DNA of 64,000 nucleotides. Source: Roseateles oligotrophus (GTDB lineage: Bacteria > Pseudomonadota > Gammaproteobacteria > Burkholderiales > Burkholderiaceae_C). Below the pieces are notes generated by a model, which did no database searches, was not told the DNA's origin, and saw nothing but the letters and a program-made list of their open reading frames with translations. Positions 43,174 through 51,702 of the stretch are shown piece after piece. Within the stretch, counting starts at the first letter, position 1. Each line of letters opens with the position of its first letter. The translations under genes and the position numbers were made by a program. The DNA lies in assembly GCF_025717515.1 (NCBI RefSeq), contig NZ_JAJIRN010000011.1, positions 62,001 to 126,000 on the forward strand, in the 5' to 3' direction.

Positions 43174-44448
43174 ATGCAAATCAATCTACTCATCAAGGCG
43201 GCCGCTGCGCTGCTGCTGGCGGCGGCCCAGCCGGCTTCGGCCTCGGCCGCGCCAATTGCGGGCCCCGTCCATTTGGCCGGTACGGCCATCATCATTGGCG
43301 GTGCGCTGAAGTACGACAACGATGTGGTCTGGAAGCGCATCGTCGATGCGGCCGGTGGGCCCGGTGCTCGCTTTGCGGTGTTCGCCACCGCGGCTGCCAA
43401 GCCGGAGCGCAGCGCGGCACAAATCGTCGCCGCCTTGAACGCGCAGGGTGCCCGCGCCGAGGCGATCCCTGTCGCACCCCGGTGGGACGGCGTCGATCTG
43501 CAAGCCAACTTGAATGATGCGGCGCTGCTGGCCAAGGTGGCCGGCGCGCAAGGCGTGTTCTTCTCGGGCGGTGCGCAGGAGTTGATCGTCGATACCTTGC
43601 AGCCAAGCGGTGAGCCGACCGCGATGCTCAAGGCGATCTGGTCGGTGTTCAATCGCGGTGGTGTGGTGGCGGGCACCAGCGCGGGCGCGGCCATCATGAG
43701 CACGACGATGTTCCGCGACGCGCAGGATGCACTGCAGGTGATGAAGGGCGATCTGCGCCGCGGCAAGGAGATCGACCGAGGCCTGGGCTTTACCGGGCCG
43801 CATTTATTTGTTGATCAGCATTTTCTCAAACGCGGCCGGATTGGTCGCATGCTGCCGCTGATGCAGGCCGAGGGCTACAAGCTCGGCTTGGGCGTCGAGG
43901 AAAACAGCGCCGCCTTGCTGCGCGGCGACGAGATGGAGGTGCTGGGTGCCAAGGGCGTGATGCTGGTCGATCTTGCTCAGGCCAGCACCGATCCCGGGCT
44001 GGCCGGCTTCAATCTGCGCAATGCCCAGCTCAGCTATTTGGAAAGCGGCGATAGGCATAACTTCACAAGCGGGCTGACCACGGTCTCTGCGCAAAAGCTT
44101 GCCGGCCACCTGATCGACCAGAAGGCAGCCGGCTTCCAGCCCTTTTTCAGCAATCAGCCCTTTATTCTGGATATCTTGGGTGACACGGCGATCGTCAATG
44201 CGATGAGTCATCTGCTCGACAGCCCGCATGCCGAGCTGCTGGGCCTGGCCTTCAACGGGCGCAGCCAAGGCAGCGACAACCGGCCCGACCTTGGCTTCGA
44301 GTTCCGTCTGCACAAGGGCGAGGGCAGCCGTGGCTGGTTCAGTGCAGCGGCCGGTGGCGAAAACTATACGGTGCTGCGCCTGCGCCTGGATGTGCTGCCG
44401 GTGGTGATCAAGAGGCCTTTCTATACGCCCTTGAACGGCTCGCGCTAA
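43174..44448 (+). CDS. Exported cyanophycinase (peptidase family S51)
   Basis: This 424-residue enzyme cleaves cyanophycin (multi-L-arginyl-poly-L-aspartate) to beta-Asp-Arg dipeptides. It has a signal peptide (LIKAAAALLLAAAQPASASA-AP), so it acts outside the cytoplasm. The S51 features are IIIGGALKYDN near 40, VFFSGGAQE at 128, the nucleophile S169 in GTSAGAA and VDQHFLKRGRIGRML around 210. In the last segment the DQHF and R-G-R residues match cyanophycinase rather than the aspartyl-dipeptidase PepE. The length agrees with extracellular CphE-type enzymes, which are longer than intracellular CphB. It begins the + strand operon of the locus. Confidence 0.88.
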   Translation: MQINLLIKAAAALLLAAAQPASASAAPIAGPVHLAGTAIIIGGALKYDNDVVWKRIVDAAGGPGARFAVFATAAAKPERSAAQIVAALNAQGARAEAIPVAPRWDGVDLQANLNDAALLAKVAGAQGVFFSGGAQELIVDTLQPSGEPTAMLKAIWSVFNRGGVVAGTSAGAAIMSTTMFRDAQDALQVMKGDLRRGKEIDRGLGFTGPHLFVDQHFLKRGRIGRMLPLMQAEGYKLGLGVEENSAALLRGDEMEVLGAKGVMLVDLAQASTDPGLAGFNLRNAQLSYLESGDRHNFTSGLTTVSAQKLAGHLIDQKAAGFQPFFSNQPFILDILGDTAIVNAMSHLLDSPHAELLGLAFNGRSQGSDNRPDLGFEFRLHKGEGSRGWFSAAAGGENYTVLRLRLDVLPVVIKRPFYTPLNGSR

Positions 44449-44467
44449 CTCCCTATTTACGCTGTGA

Positions 44468-44486
44468 CCCGGCCGTTCAGGCCGGG
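44468..44486 (+). other. GC-rich hairpin between cyanophycinase and the M14 gene
   Basis: CCCGGCC-GTTCA-GGCCGGG is a perfect 7-base stem with a 5-base loop, 20 bases after the cyanophycinase stop. No T-run follows, so it is not a standard terminator. It may stabilise or attenuate the message between the two genes. Confidence 0.45.
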
Positions 44487-44513
44487 CATGGTCAAGCTTT
44501 GACTGGAAACTTG

Positions 44514-45641
44514 ATGCAGACCCGATTGCACCCCTTGATGCCCGCCAGTGCGGGTACCGCCCGGCATGTGCGCAGTCTCCATTTCGGCCGCGCCGAGAGC
44601 GGCCGCAAGGCCTATATCCAGGCGTCACTGCATGCCGATGAAGTACCGCCGATGCTGGTGGCGCAGGCCTTGCGCGAGCGTTTGCTGGCGCTCGAGGCCG
44701 CTGGGCTGATCGCCGGTGAAATCGTGCTCTTGCCGATGGCCAATCCGATCGGCTTGTCGCAAGAGATGCAGGGCGTTTTATGCGGGCGCTTCGACATGAG
44801 CACCGGCATCAATTTCAATCGGAATTACCGCCATCTGAGCGCCGAGTTGATTCCTTTGCTTGAGCCCTTGCTGGGCGCCGATCCGCAGGAGAACCGGCGC
44901 CTGATTCGCACGACTTGCCTGGCCTTGCTGGCGGCCAAGCCGGCGCAGACCCAGACCGAAAACCTCAAGCTGATCTTGCAAACGCTGGCGATGGATGCCG
45001 ACATCGTGCTCGACCTGCACTGCGACACGCAGGCCGTTATGCATGTTTACACCGGCACGCCGCTGGCCGAGGCCGCCAAGCCTTTGGCTCGTCTGCTGGG
45101 TGCCCAGGCCTTGTTGCTGTCGCGGGCCTCGGGTGATGACCCGTTTGACGAAACCATCGCACGCATTTGGTGGGAGTTGGCCGAGCATTTCGGGCCCGGT
45201 CGGCCGGTGCCACTGGCTTGTTTTGCAGCCACGGTGGAGTTGCGCGGCGAGTTGCAGGTGGAGCCGGCTCTGGCCTTGCAGGATGCACGGGCCCTGCTGG
45301 AATTCTTGCGTCAGGCCGGGCACATCGACGGTCCCGTCGATGCGGATCTGGCGGCCTTGGCGCCGCTCTGCGAGGCCACTCCGCTGGAGGGTGTGGAGCC
45401 TATCACCGCGCCGCATAACGGCGTCTTGGTGTTCCGCAAGCAGCCGGGTGATTGGCTGAGCGCCGGCGAGGTGGTGGCCGAAGTCATTGATCCCTTGACC
45501 GATCAACGCAGCCTCTTGCAGACGACGGTGTCGGGCCGGCTTTTCGCTCGCGTGTCCCGGCCTTATGCCAGCGCCGGCATGCGCGTCTGCAAGGTGGCCG
45601 GCAGCGTGGCCTTTCGCAGCGGCAAGCTGCTCTCGCTCTGA
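44514..45641 (+). CDS. M14-type zinc amidohydrolase, candidate cyanophycin-dipeptide hydrolase
   Basis: This 375-residue protein belongs to the succinylglutamate desuccinylase/aspartoacylase (AstE/ASPA, M14-like) family. The zinc ligands are H40 and E43 (QASLHADEVPP) and H169 (IVLDLHCDT). The general base is E242 (ATVELRGE), and the arginine stretch NRNYRHLS is present. A C-terminal beta domain (biotinyl-like, HNGVLVFRKQPGDWLSAGEVVAEVIDP) is typical of the AstE-like subgroup. It lacks a signal peptide. Adjacent to a cyanophycinase, it most likely splits beta-Asp-Arg into Asp and Arg; from memory a zinc M14-like CphZ family does this. True succinylglutamate desuccinylase is the alternative, as AstA genes lie downstream. 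ATG 44514 is preferred to TTG 44499. Confidence 0.72.
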   Translation: MQTRLHPLMPASAGTARHVRSLHFGRAESGRKAYIQASLHADEVPPMLVAQALRERLLALEAAGLIAGEIVLLPMANPIGLSQEMQGVLCGRFDMSTGINFNRNYRHLSAELIPLLEPLLGADPQENRRLIRTTCLALLAAKPAQTQTENLKLILQTLAMDADIVLDLHCDTQAVMHVYTGTPLAEAAKPLARLLGAQALLLSRASGDDPFDETIARIWWELAEHFGPGRPVPLACFAATVELRGELQVEPALALQDARALLEFLRQAGHIDGPVDADLAALAPLCEATPLEGVEPITAPHNGVLVFRKQPGDWLSAGEVVAEVIDPLTDQRSLLQTTVSGRLFARVSRPYASAGMRVCKVAGSVAFRSGKLLSL

Positions 45642-45665
45642 ACCTTTTTCTAGCCAATTCCGCTC

Positions 45666-47057
45666 ATGTCAAAACTGAAATTCCCCAACACCTTTGTGCT
45701 CTTGTTCAGCCTGTTGGCGTTGATCGCCTTGGCGACCTGGTTCGTGCCCGGCGGCAAATACGAAACACAGTTGATCGACGGCAAGACCGTCATCAAGGCA
45801 GACTCCTTTCATCATGTCGCCGGCAATCCGCAAGGGCCCGCCGCGCTGATGATGGCCCCTATCAAGGGCTTTGTCGAAGCGGCGCTGATCATCGGTTTTG
45901 TGCTGATCGTCGGCGGCGCCTTCTCGGTGCTGCAGCGCACCGAGGCGATCGATTCGATGATCAAGTCGGTGGCCAAAGCGCATACCCATTCCGCCTGGGT
46001 GCGGGTGGCCATCATCCCGGTGTTCGTGGCCATGTTTTCGCTCGGCGGTGCGACCTTCGGCATGGCCGAGGAGGCGATCCCTTTTGTGTTGATCTTCATC
46101 CCCTTGGCCTTGGCACTCAAGTACGACAGCATCGTTGGCGTGGCGATTCCCTTTGTAGGTTCGCAAATCGGCTTTGCCACCGCTTTTTTGAATCCCTTCA
46201 ATGTCGGCGTGGCGCAGAGCATTGCCGGCGTGCCGATGTTCTCAGGCATTGGCTATCGGCTGATTTGCTGGGCGATTGCCACCACGCTGACGATCGCGTT
46301 TTTGATGTGGTACGCGGCTCGTATCAAGAGCCGGCCTGAGCTGAGCCCTTGTTTCGAATCGGACCAGGAGAAGCGTAAACACTTGAAGACGGCCGAGTTC
46401 GAGAGCTTCGCCGGCATGACGGCGCGACACAAGCTGGTGCTGAGCATGTTCGCCTTCACGCTGGCGGTGATGATCTTCGGCGTGATCAAGTTCGGCTGGT
46501 ACATCGAAGAGATCGCGGCGCTGTTTTTGCTGATGTCCATCATGGTCGGCTTGGTCGGGCGCTTGGATGCGGAAGAGTTTGTGGCCAGCTTCATGGCCGG
46601 CGCCAAGGATCTGGTGGGTACCGCCTTGGTGATCGCCTTGGCCAAGGCCACCGTGGTGCTGATGCGCGACGGCCACATCATCGACACCATGCTGCATGCG
46701 CTGGTGCCGCTGGTGGAATCGAGCAACCCTGTCTTCTCTGCACAGAAGATGTTCCTGATCCAGTCGGTGATCAATTTCTTCATTCACTCCGGTACCGGCC
46801 AAGCCGCGCTGACCATGCCCATCATGGCGCCGCTGGCCGATCTGGTTGGCGTGAGCCGACAGACCGCCATCCTGGCCTTCCAGTTCGGCGAATTGACCAC
46901 GCCGGTGATCCCGACCTCGGGCATCACGGTCGGCGTTTTGGCCCTGGCCGGCATCCCCTGGACGAAATGGGCGCGCTGGATGATCCCGCTGCAACTGATG
47001 TATTTGCTGATGGCGCTGGCCTTGCTGGCCGTGCCCTCGATGATCAACTGGCAATGA
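45666..47057 (+). CDS. YfcC-family inner-membrane permease
   Basis: This 463-residue membrane protein has about 12 hydrophobic segments. VPGGKYE near 30, the SVLQRTEAIDSMIKS stretch, FSLGGATFGMAEEAIPFV and FIHSGTGQAALTMPIMAPLADL are typical of YfcC/ArcD-like C4-dicarboxylate-or-arginine carriers (COG1288). The substrate is not proven; basic amino acids or a dipeptide are suggested by position. It sits 25 bases after the M14 gene and is followed by the regulator. With a secreted cyanophycinase and cytoplasmic M14 enzyme it is the natural candidate for inner-membrane uptake of beta-Asp-Arg or arginine. Confidence 0.83.
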   Translation: MSKLKFPNTFVLLFSLLALIALATWFVPGGKYETQLIDGKTVIKADSFHHVAGNPQGPAALMMAPIKGFVEAALIIGFVLIVGGAFSVLQRTEAIDSMIKSVAKAHTHSAWVRVAIIPVFVAMFSLGGATFGMAEEAIPFVLIFIPLALALKYDSIVGVAIPFVGSQIGFATAFLNPFNVGVAQSIAGVPMFSGIGYRLICWAIATTLTIAFLMWYAARIKSRPELSPCFESDQEKRKHLKTAEFESFAGMTARHKLVLSMFAFTLAVMIFGVIKFGWYIEEIAALFLLMSIMVGLVGRLDAEEFVASFMAGAKDLVGTALVIALAKATVVLMRDGHIIDTMLHALVPLVESSNPVFSAQKMFLIQSVINFFIHSGTGQAALTMPIMAPLADLVGVSRQTAILAFQFGELTTPVIPTSGITVGVLALAGIPWTKWARWMIPLQLMYLLMALALLAVPSMINWQ

Positions 47058-47093
47058 GCGAAGTCTGCTCGCGGTCTGAATTACAGTGCAGCG

Positions 47094-48110
47094 GTGAATA
47101 GCCTCGCCCCTACCGCTGCCGAGACCGAGCCAAGCGCGACCGAGCTGCGGCGCTGTGGCCTGCTCTTGCTGCCGGGCGCTTCGCTGCTGGCGCTGGCCGG
47201 CGTGCTGGAGTCGCTGCAGGCGGTCAATGAATTGCAGGCAGATGCGCGTTATGTGCCCGAGCTGGGGTCGCCCGATGGCGGGTCGGTCAGCTGCGGCGGT
47301 TTGGTTTTTCAGACCCTGGCCTTGGCGGAGTCGGCGGCTTGGTATGCGATCTTTGTGCTCTGCGGCGAAGGCGCGCGGCCGGGCTCGGCCTTGCTGGCTT
47401 GGCTGGCTCGGCAAGCAGCCGCAGGCGTGGCGCTGGGCGGTGTCGACGGCGGCAGCGCCGTGCTGGCCGAGGCCGGCCTACTTGGCGCCGAGCGTGCCAC
47501 CGTCAACGCGCATCTGGCGGAGGCGCTGCAGGACGAATACCCTGATGTGGTCTGGAGCGGCAATGTCTGGGAGATCAATGCCGACGCCTCGCGCCTGAGC
47601 TGTGCGGGCGGCAGCGCCAGTCTTGATTTGATGATCGCCTGGCTGGGCCGCAGTCACGGCGAACGACTGGCGCAAGACCTGACCCTCAAGCTGGGGCTGG
47701 AGCGCGCCCGTGGCCGTGATGAGCGCCAGCGCCGCCCGGTGGCCGAGCAGCGCGGCGGCAGCCCCAAGCTGGCCGAGGCGCTCAGTCTGATGGAGGCCAA
47801 CTTGGCCGAGCCGCTGCCGACCGAGGATGTGGCGCGTTTGGTGGGCGTCTCGCGCCGGCAGTTGGAGCGCTTGTTCAAACAGCATCTGGACGCCTTGCCC
47901 TCGCGCTATTACCTGGAGCTGCGCCTGAACCGGGCGCGGCGCTTGTTGCAACAAAGCGGCCAATCGATTTTGCAGATTGGCCTGTCTTGCGGGTTTTCCT
48001 CCGGCCCGCATTTTTCCAATGCCTACAAGGCACATTTTGACAAAACGCCGCGCGACGAGCGCAGCCAGCGCGCCATCGCCTGGCGCCGACCTGCTGGAGA
48101 CCCCTCATGA
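47094..48110 (+). CDS. DJ-1/PfpI plus AraC-type regulator (GlxA/ArgR family)
   Basis: This 338-residue regulator has an N-terminal DJ-1/PfpI amidase-like domain (about 20-190) and C-terminal AraC DNA-binding domain (about 225-325: LPTEDVARLVGVSRRQLERLFKQHL, ILQIGLSCGFSSGPHFSNAYKAHF). It uses a GTG start at 47094, 36 bases after the permease. ArgR of Pseudomonas, which controls the arginine succinyltransferase (aru) operon, has this architecture. It overlaps the first astA-like gene by four bases. A role as arginine-responsive activator of this locus is likely; the inverted repeat at 43021/43084 is a possible target. Confidence 0.85.
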   Translation: MNSLAPTAAETEPSATELRRCGLLLLPGASLLALAGVLESLQAVNELQADARYVPELGSPDGGSVSCGGLVFQTLALAESAAWYAIFVLCGEGARPGSALLAWLARQAAAGVALGGVDGGSAVLAEAGLLGAERATVNAHLAEALQDEYPDVVWSGNVWEINADASRLSCAGGSASLDLMIAWLGRSHGERLAQDLTLKLGLERARGRDERQRRPVAEQRGGSPKLAEALSLMEANLAEPLPTEDVARLVGVSRRQLERLFKQHLDALPSRYYLELRLNRARRLLQQSGQSILQIGLSCGFSSGPHFSNAYKAHFDKTPRDERSQRAIAWRRPAGDPS

Positions 48111-49165
48111 ACCCCCGAGATTTGCTGTTGCGCCCGGTGGCGCTGGCCGACCTGCCGGCGCTGGAGCGGATTGCGGCCGCCAGCGAGCATGGCATCAGCT
48201 CCTTGCCTAACGACCAAGCCAAGCTGCGTGCGCGCATCGAACGCTCACTCGATGCCTTTGCCAGCCTGGATGACGCCAGCGGTGAGGAAACCTATCTCTT
48301 CGTGCTCGAGGACCTTGCCCGCGCCGAGGTTGTGGGCTGCAGCGGGATTGCGGCCAGCGCCGGTTTTCATGATCGCTTCTACAGCTATCGGAACGAGTTC
48401 GTCGTGCACGCCAGCGCGGCTTTGGGCGTCAGCAACCGCCTGCACACCTTGCATCTGTGCCATGACCTGAGCGGCTACACGCTCTTGACCTCTTTCTACA
48501 TCGAGCCCGCCTATGCCCAAGGCCCGGCGCCGCAACTGCTCTCGCGGGCCAGGCTGCTCTTCATTCAGCAGTTCGCCGAGCGTTTCAATCAGCGCATCGC
48601 CGCCGAGAACCCCGGCCTCGCCGATCAAGAAGGCCAAAGCCCATTCTGGGATGCGGTCGGGCGGCGCTTCTTTGCGATGGACTATCCGCAGGCCGAAGCC
48701 CTGACGGGTGGCCGCAACAAGGCCTTCATTGCCGACCTGATGCCGCATTCGCCGATCTATGTGGCCTTGCTGCCCGAGGCCGCGCAATGGGCGATCGGCC
48801 AGTTGCATCCGGTCGGCGAGTTGCCGTTTTCCATCCTGCAAGAAGAGGGCTTTGACGCGGATACCTATATCGACATCTTTGACGGCGGCCCGACCGTGGA
48901 ATGCAGTTTGGGCCTGTTGCGCAGCGTTCGACATGCGCACCGGCTGACGGTGAATGCAGATGCTCTGGCGCTGGGTATGCCGGCCTGGCATCTGGCGGTC
49001 AACTGCGAACGCAATGATTTTCGGGCGATCTTGGTCGAGCTGGCCGAGTCGGCCCGGTTTGTTCTGCCCAGCGATGAGGCGGCCACGCGCTTGGGTTTGG
49101 TCGAGGGCGCCGATCTGCTGGTGACCCCGCTTTGGCCCGAATCGACCGAGAGGAGCCGGCCATGA
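48107..49165 (+). CDS. astA: Arginine/ornithine N-succinyltransferase, main subunit (AstA/AruF-like)
   Basis: This 352-residue acyltransferase would succinylate L-arginine with succinyl-CoA, the first step of the AST pathway. RPVALADLPALERIA starts the domain; HDLSGYTLLTSFYIEPAY, QEGQSPFWDAVGRRFFAMDY, NKAFIADLMPHSPIYVALLP and EEGFDADTYIDIFDGGPTVEC are AstA signatures. Pseudomonas uses two homologous subunits (AruF, AruG); a second homologue follows here with an ATGA overlap. Downstream enzymes AstB, AstC and AstD are absent from the window. It is in the same operon as the regulator. Its presence supports arginine breakdown as the destination of cyanophycin. Confidence 0.9.
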   Translation: MNPRDLLLRPVALADLPALERIAAASEHGISSLPNDQAKLRARIERSLDAFASLDDASGEETYLFVLEDLARAEVVGCSGIAASAGFHDRFYSYRNEFVVHASAALGVSNRLHTLHLCHDLSGYTLLTSFYIEPAYAQGPAPQLLSRARLLFIQQFAERFNQRIAAENPGLADQEGQSPFWDAVGRRFFAMDYPQAEALTGGRNKAFIADLMPHSPIYVALLPEAAQWAIGQLHPVGELPFSILQEEGFDADTYIDIFDGGPTVECSLGLLRSVRHAHRLTVNADALALGMPAWHLAVNCERNDFRAILVELAESARFVLPSDEAATRLGLVEGADLLVTPLWPESTERSRP

Positions 49166-49938
49166 CAGCCTCTGAAAATGAGCATCGGCTCTGCGTGCGT
49201 GGCCAGCAGGCCGGTGATCTGGCGTCAATGAGTGGCTGGCTCGGCCAGACCGGCGTCGCGCCCGACCTCGGCGGGGGCGAGGGCGAATGGTTGATCCTGG
49301 CCGATGCGGCATCGGGCGCGCCGCTGGCCTGCGCTCGCTTGGTCGAGCAGCTGGGCATGCGCACACCACGCTTCAGCTACCATGTCGGCCGCGTGGTGCA
49401 TGCGGCCGCGGAGTTAGGCTTGTTCCGCACTCAGACCACCTTGCTGCTGGGCAATGACCACAGCGGCGAGAGCGAGCTGGCCGACTTGGCCTGCGCACCC
49501 GGCCTGCCGGCCGAGGTTCAAACCGCCTATTTGACGCGACTGATCGAGGCGGCCTTGCAGCGCATTCAGGCGCAAGCGCCACGCTTTGGCGAGCGTTTGA
49601 TCGTGGAGCTGGCGGGGCCGCTCGATGAGCGGGGTCAGGCACCGTTCTGGCAGGGCCTGGGCCTACATTTCTATGCTGGCGACCGGCAAGCCGCGCAGGC
49701 GAAATTTGGCGACGCTTGGCGCAGTCATTTGGCGGCCTTGCTGCCGCGCCAGACCTTGTACCTGTCGTTTCTGAGCGAAGCCGCGCAGACGGCGATGGGA
49801 CAGGTCGGGGCGGCAGGTCAGTCCGCGGCCAAGGCCTTGGCGGCCTGTGGATTTGCCTCGTCCCAGCATGTGCGCGTCGATGACGGCGGGCCGGTGTGGG
49901 AGTTGCGGCTGCCGCCCAAGTCCGAAATCAGTCGCTGA
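49162..49938 (+). CDS. AstA-like second subunit, short and divergent
   Basis: This 258-residue protein is homologous to AstA but about 90 residues shorter. It keeps LLLGNDHSGES (compare HDLSGYT), RLIVELAGPLDERGQAPFWQGLGLHFYAG, LAALLPRQTLYLSFLSEAAQ and a final DDGGPVWEL. It ends where AstA would continue for some 60 residues. Several motif positions differ from its neighbour, so it could be a non-catalytic partner, as AruF/AruG are a heteromer. ATG 49162 overlaps the astA stop (ATGA) and has GAGAGGAG upstream. A degenerate duplicate is the alternative. Confidence 0.75.
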   Translation: MTASENEHRLCVRGQQAGDLASMSGWLGQTGVAPDLGGGEGEWLILADAASGAPLACARLVEQLGMRTPRFSYHVGRVVHAAAELGLFRTQTTLLLGNDHSGESELADLACAPGLPAEVQTAYLTRLIEAALQRIQAQAPRFGERLIVELAGPLDERGQAPFWQGLGLHFYAGDRQAAQAKFGDAWRSHLAALLPRQTLYLSFLSEAAQTAMGQVGAAGQSAAKALAACGFASSQHVRVDDGGPVWELRLPPKSEISR

Positions 49939-50001
49939 ACTCAACGCTGCCCAGGCCAGCCCGCAGCTGGTCTGGCTGCCGCTGCTGCTGCGGCATACCC
50001 G

Positions 50002-50379
50002 TCAGGAACTCTTGTCTGCCGCAGCGTCGTCCGGCTTGAAGAGGCCGCTGATGACCTTGCTCAGGCCCAGCGCAATCAAAAGCAATGGCCAGCTGTTGAA
50101 AAAATTCAGCCCCCACAGATGTTCGAGCGAGGCATAAAGCCAGGCCGACAAAAAGACCAGCAACCCGCCCTTGGCCATTTGATCGGCATTGCGCGCGGCG
50201 ATCATTTGACTCAGGCCGATCAGGCCGATGATGGCCGGCCAATAGGACTGGAGCTTGCGCAATTCCAACCAGCCCCGGTTGTCGGCAAAGAACAGGCAAC
50301 CCAGGCCGATCAAGATCAAGCCAGCCGTGATCGATTGATACCGGCCTTTGGGGGCGCACCTTGCTGCATCGTCTTGCAT
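50002..50379 (-). CDS. Small four-helix membrane protein (LiaI/DUF5668-like)
   Basis: This 125-residue protein has four hydrophobic stretches: ITAGLILIGLGCLFFADNRG, YWPAIIGLIGLSQMI, GGLLVFLSAWLYASL and FFNSWPLLLIALGLSKVI. The pattern YWPAIIGLIGL / SWPLLLIALGL is the repeat found in LiaI/LiaF-type transmembrane regions (DUF5668). Function is unknown; some relatives take part in envelope stress. It starts 13 bases after the diguanylate cyclase stop with AGGAGA upstream, so it is probably cotranscribed with that gene. It converges with the astA-like subunit gene. Confidence 0.7.
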   Translation of the reverse strand: MQDDAARCAPKGRYQSITAGLILIGLGCLFFADNRGWLELRKLQSYWPAIIGLIGLSQMIAARNADQMAKGGLLVFLSAWLYASLEHLWGLNFFNSWPLLLIALGLSKVISGLFKPDDAAADKSS

Positions 50380-50392
50380 CTTGCGGTTCTCC

Positions 50393-51556
50393 TCAGACAG
50401 CTTGCCGAACTGCGCTCAAACTCTCACCGAGCCTGGGCTCGGGGCTGCTGCAGACCACCCGGTTGCGGCCGCCGGCTTTGGCGCTGTAGAGCGCCCGGTC
50501 GGCTTCATTGACCAAGGTCTGCGCGAGTGTCTTGGGCTCGCCGCTCAGGTGGCCCGTCGCCAGCATCGCCAGGCCGATCGAGACGCTGATCGGCACGATC
50601 TCGCCGCCGGGCAGTGCCAGCGGCGTCGCCGAGATGCTCAAGCGGATGCGCTCGGCGATGTCGCGTGCATGCTGGGCCGGCGCTTGCGGCAGCAAGACCA
50701 CGAACTCCTCGCCGCCAAAACGCGCCACCGTGTCGCCGACCCGCAGTTGCGACTGGATGATGTGCGCAATGCGCTGCAACACCGTGTCGCCGGCCGCATG
50801 GCCGAAGCTGTCGTTGACGGTCTTGAAATGGTCGAGGTCCAGAAACAGGCAGGCCAGATCATGCTGGTAGCGGCGCGCTTGGCTGACTTCGATCTGGCTG
50901 CGATGCTCGAAGTAGCGCCGGTTGTGCACGCCGGTCAACATATCGCTGAGGCCGGCCCGCTTCAGGCGCTCGTGATTGATGGCGTTGTCCAGGCAAATGG
51001 ACACAATCGCCGCCAGCCGCTCCAGCAACTGCGTGCCGGCCGCGCGCTCATAGCGGCTCGGGTCGATGCTGCCGAAATGCAGGCTGCCGATCAGTTCACC
51101 GTGGCGGCTCAAAGGCAGCAGCGCCACCGAGGCCAGCGCGGGCGAGGGCGTGCCGAACAAGGGCCGGTGCAGGGCTTCATTGAAGGGGCCCAGGCTCGGG
51201 TGCCCCAGGTCCTGAAACAAGTCCTCGATCGGGGTCAGGCTGTGCAACAAGGTCAGGCCGTCGAGCTGAGCCCGCTCGGCCTGGTCGTCGCGTGGGCGCT
51301 CGGCGTCCAGCAGGCCACTGGTTTCTTGATCACGGTCGAGCAGGGCCAGCGTCACGCAATCAATGCCAAAGCTATCGCGGTACTCATTCAAGAGCAGGCG
51401 CAGCAGATCGGCCATCGAGCGCGCACCGATCAGGCGGTGCTCTAACTGCTCAAATCGTCGCATCTTGTCTTCATTGCTGCGCGCCTCGCGCAGCAATGAT
51501 TCCAGCTGCTGGCGCAGCTTGTGGTTTTCGGCCTCGAGTTCGCTGCTGCTATCCAT
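50393..51556 (-). CDS. Diguanylate cyclase with coiled-coil and GAF-like sensor
   Basis: This 387-residue protein makes cyclic di-GMP. Residues 5-50 form a coiled coil (SSELEAENHKLRQQLESLLREA), and 45-195 are a GAF/DUF484-like sensor domain. The GGDEF domain (200-370) includes DMLTGVHNRRYFE, LDLDHFKTVNDSFGH and the active-site GGEEF at 281-285. An inhibitory I-site RVGD (272-275) lies five residues before it. It has no transmembrane segment, so it is cytoplasmic. The start is ATG 51556; a TTG immediately before it is possible. The signal sensed is unknown. Confidence 0.9.
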   Translation of the reverse strand: MDSSSELEAENHKLRQQLESLLREARSNEDKMRRFEQLEHRLIGARSMADLLRLLLNEYRDSFGIDCVTLALLDRDQETSGLLDAERPRDDQAERAQLDGLTLLHSLTPIEDLFQDLGHPSLGPFNEALHRPLFGTPSPALASVALLPLSRHGELIGSLHFGSIDPSRYERAAGTQLLERLAAIVSICLDNAINHERLKRAGLSDMLTGVHNRRYFEHRSQIEVSQARRYQHDLACLFLDLDHFKTVNDSFGHAAGDTVLQRIAHIIQSQLRVGDTVARFGGEEFVVLLPQAPAQHARDIAERIRLSISATPLALPGGEIVPISVSIGLAMLATGHLSGEPKTLAQTLVNEADRALYSAKAGGRNRVVCSSPEPRLGESLSAVRQAV

Positions 51557-51702
51557 CAATGGCTAAGTTCCATGCTGGTTGAATAATGCCGACGGTGCTT
51601 GAGTCAGCCCTGACCGAAAAATTGCGACTGGCCTTCAAATGACCCATTAGCCCCACGCGGTTGTTGGTGCGCAGGGCTCGACTGTAGCGGTTCGGCCTTG
51701 CT

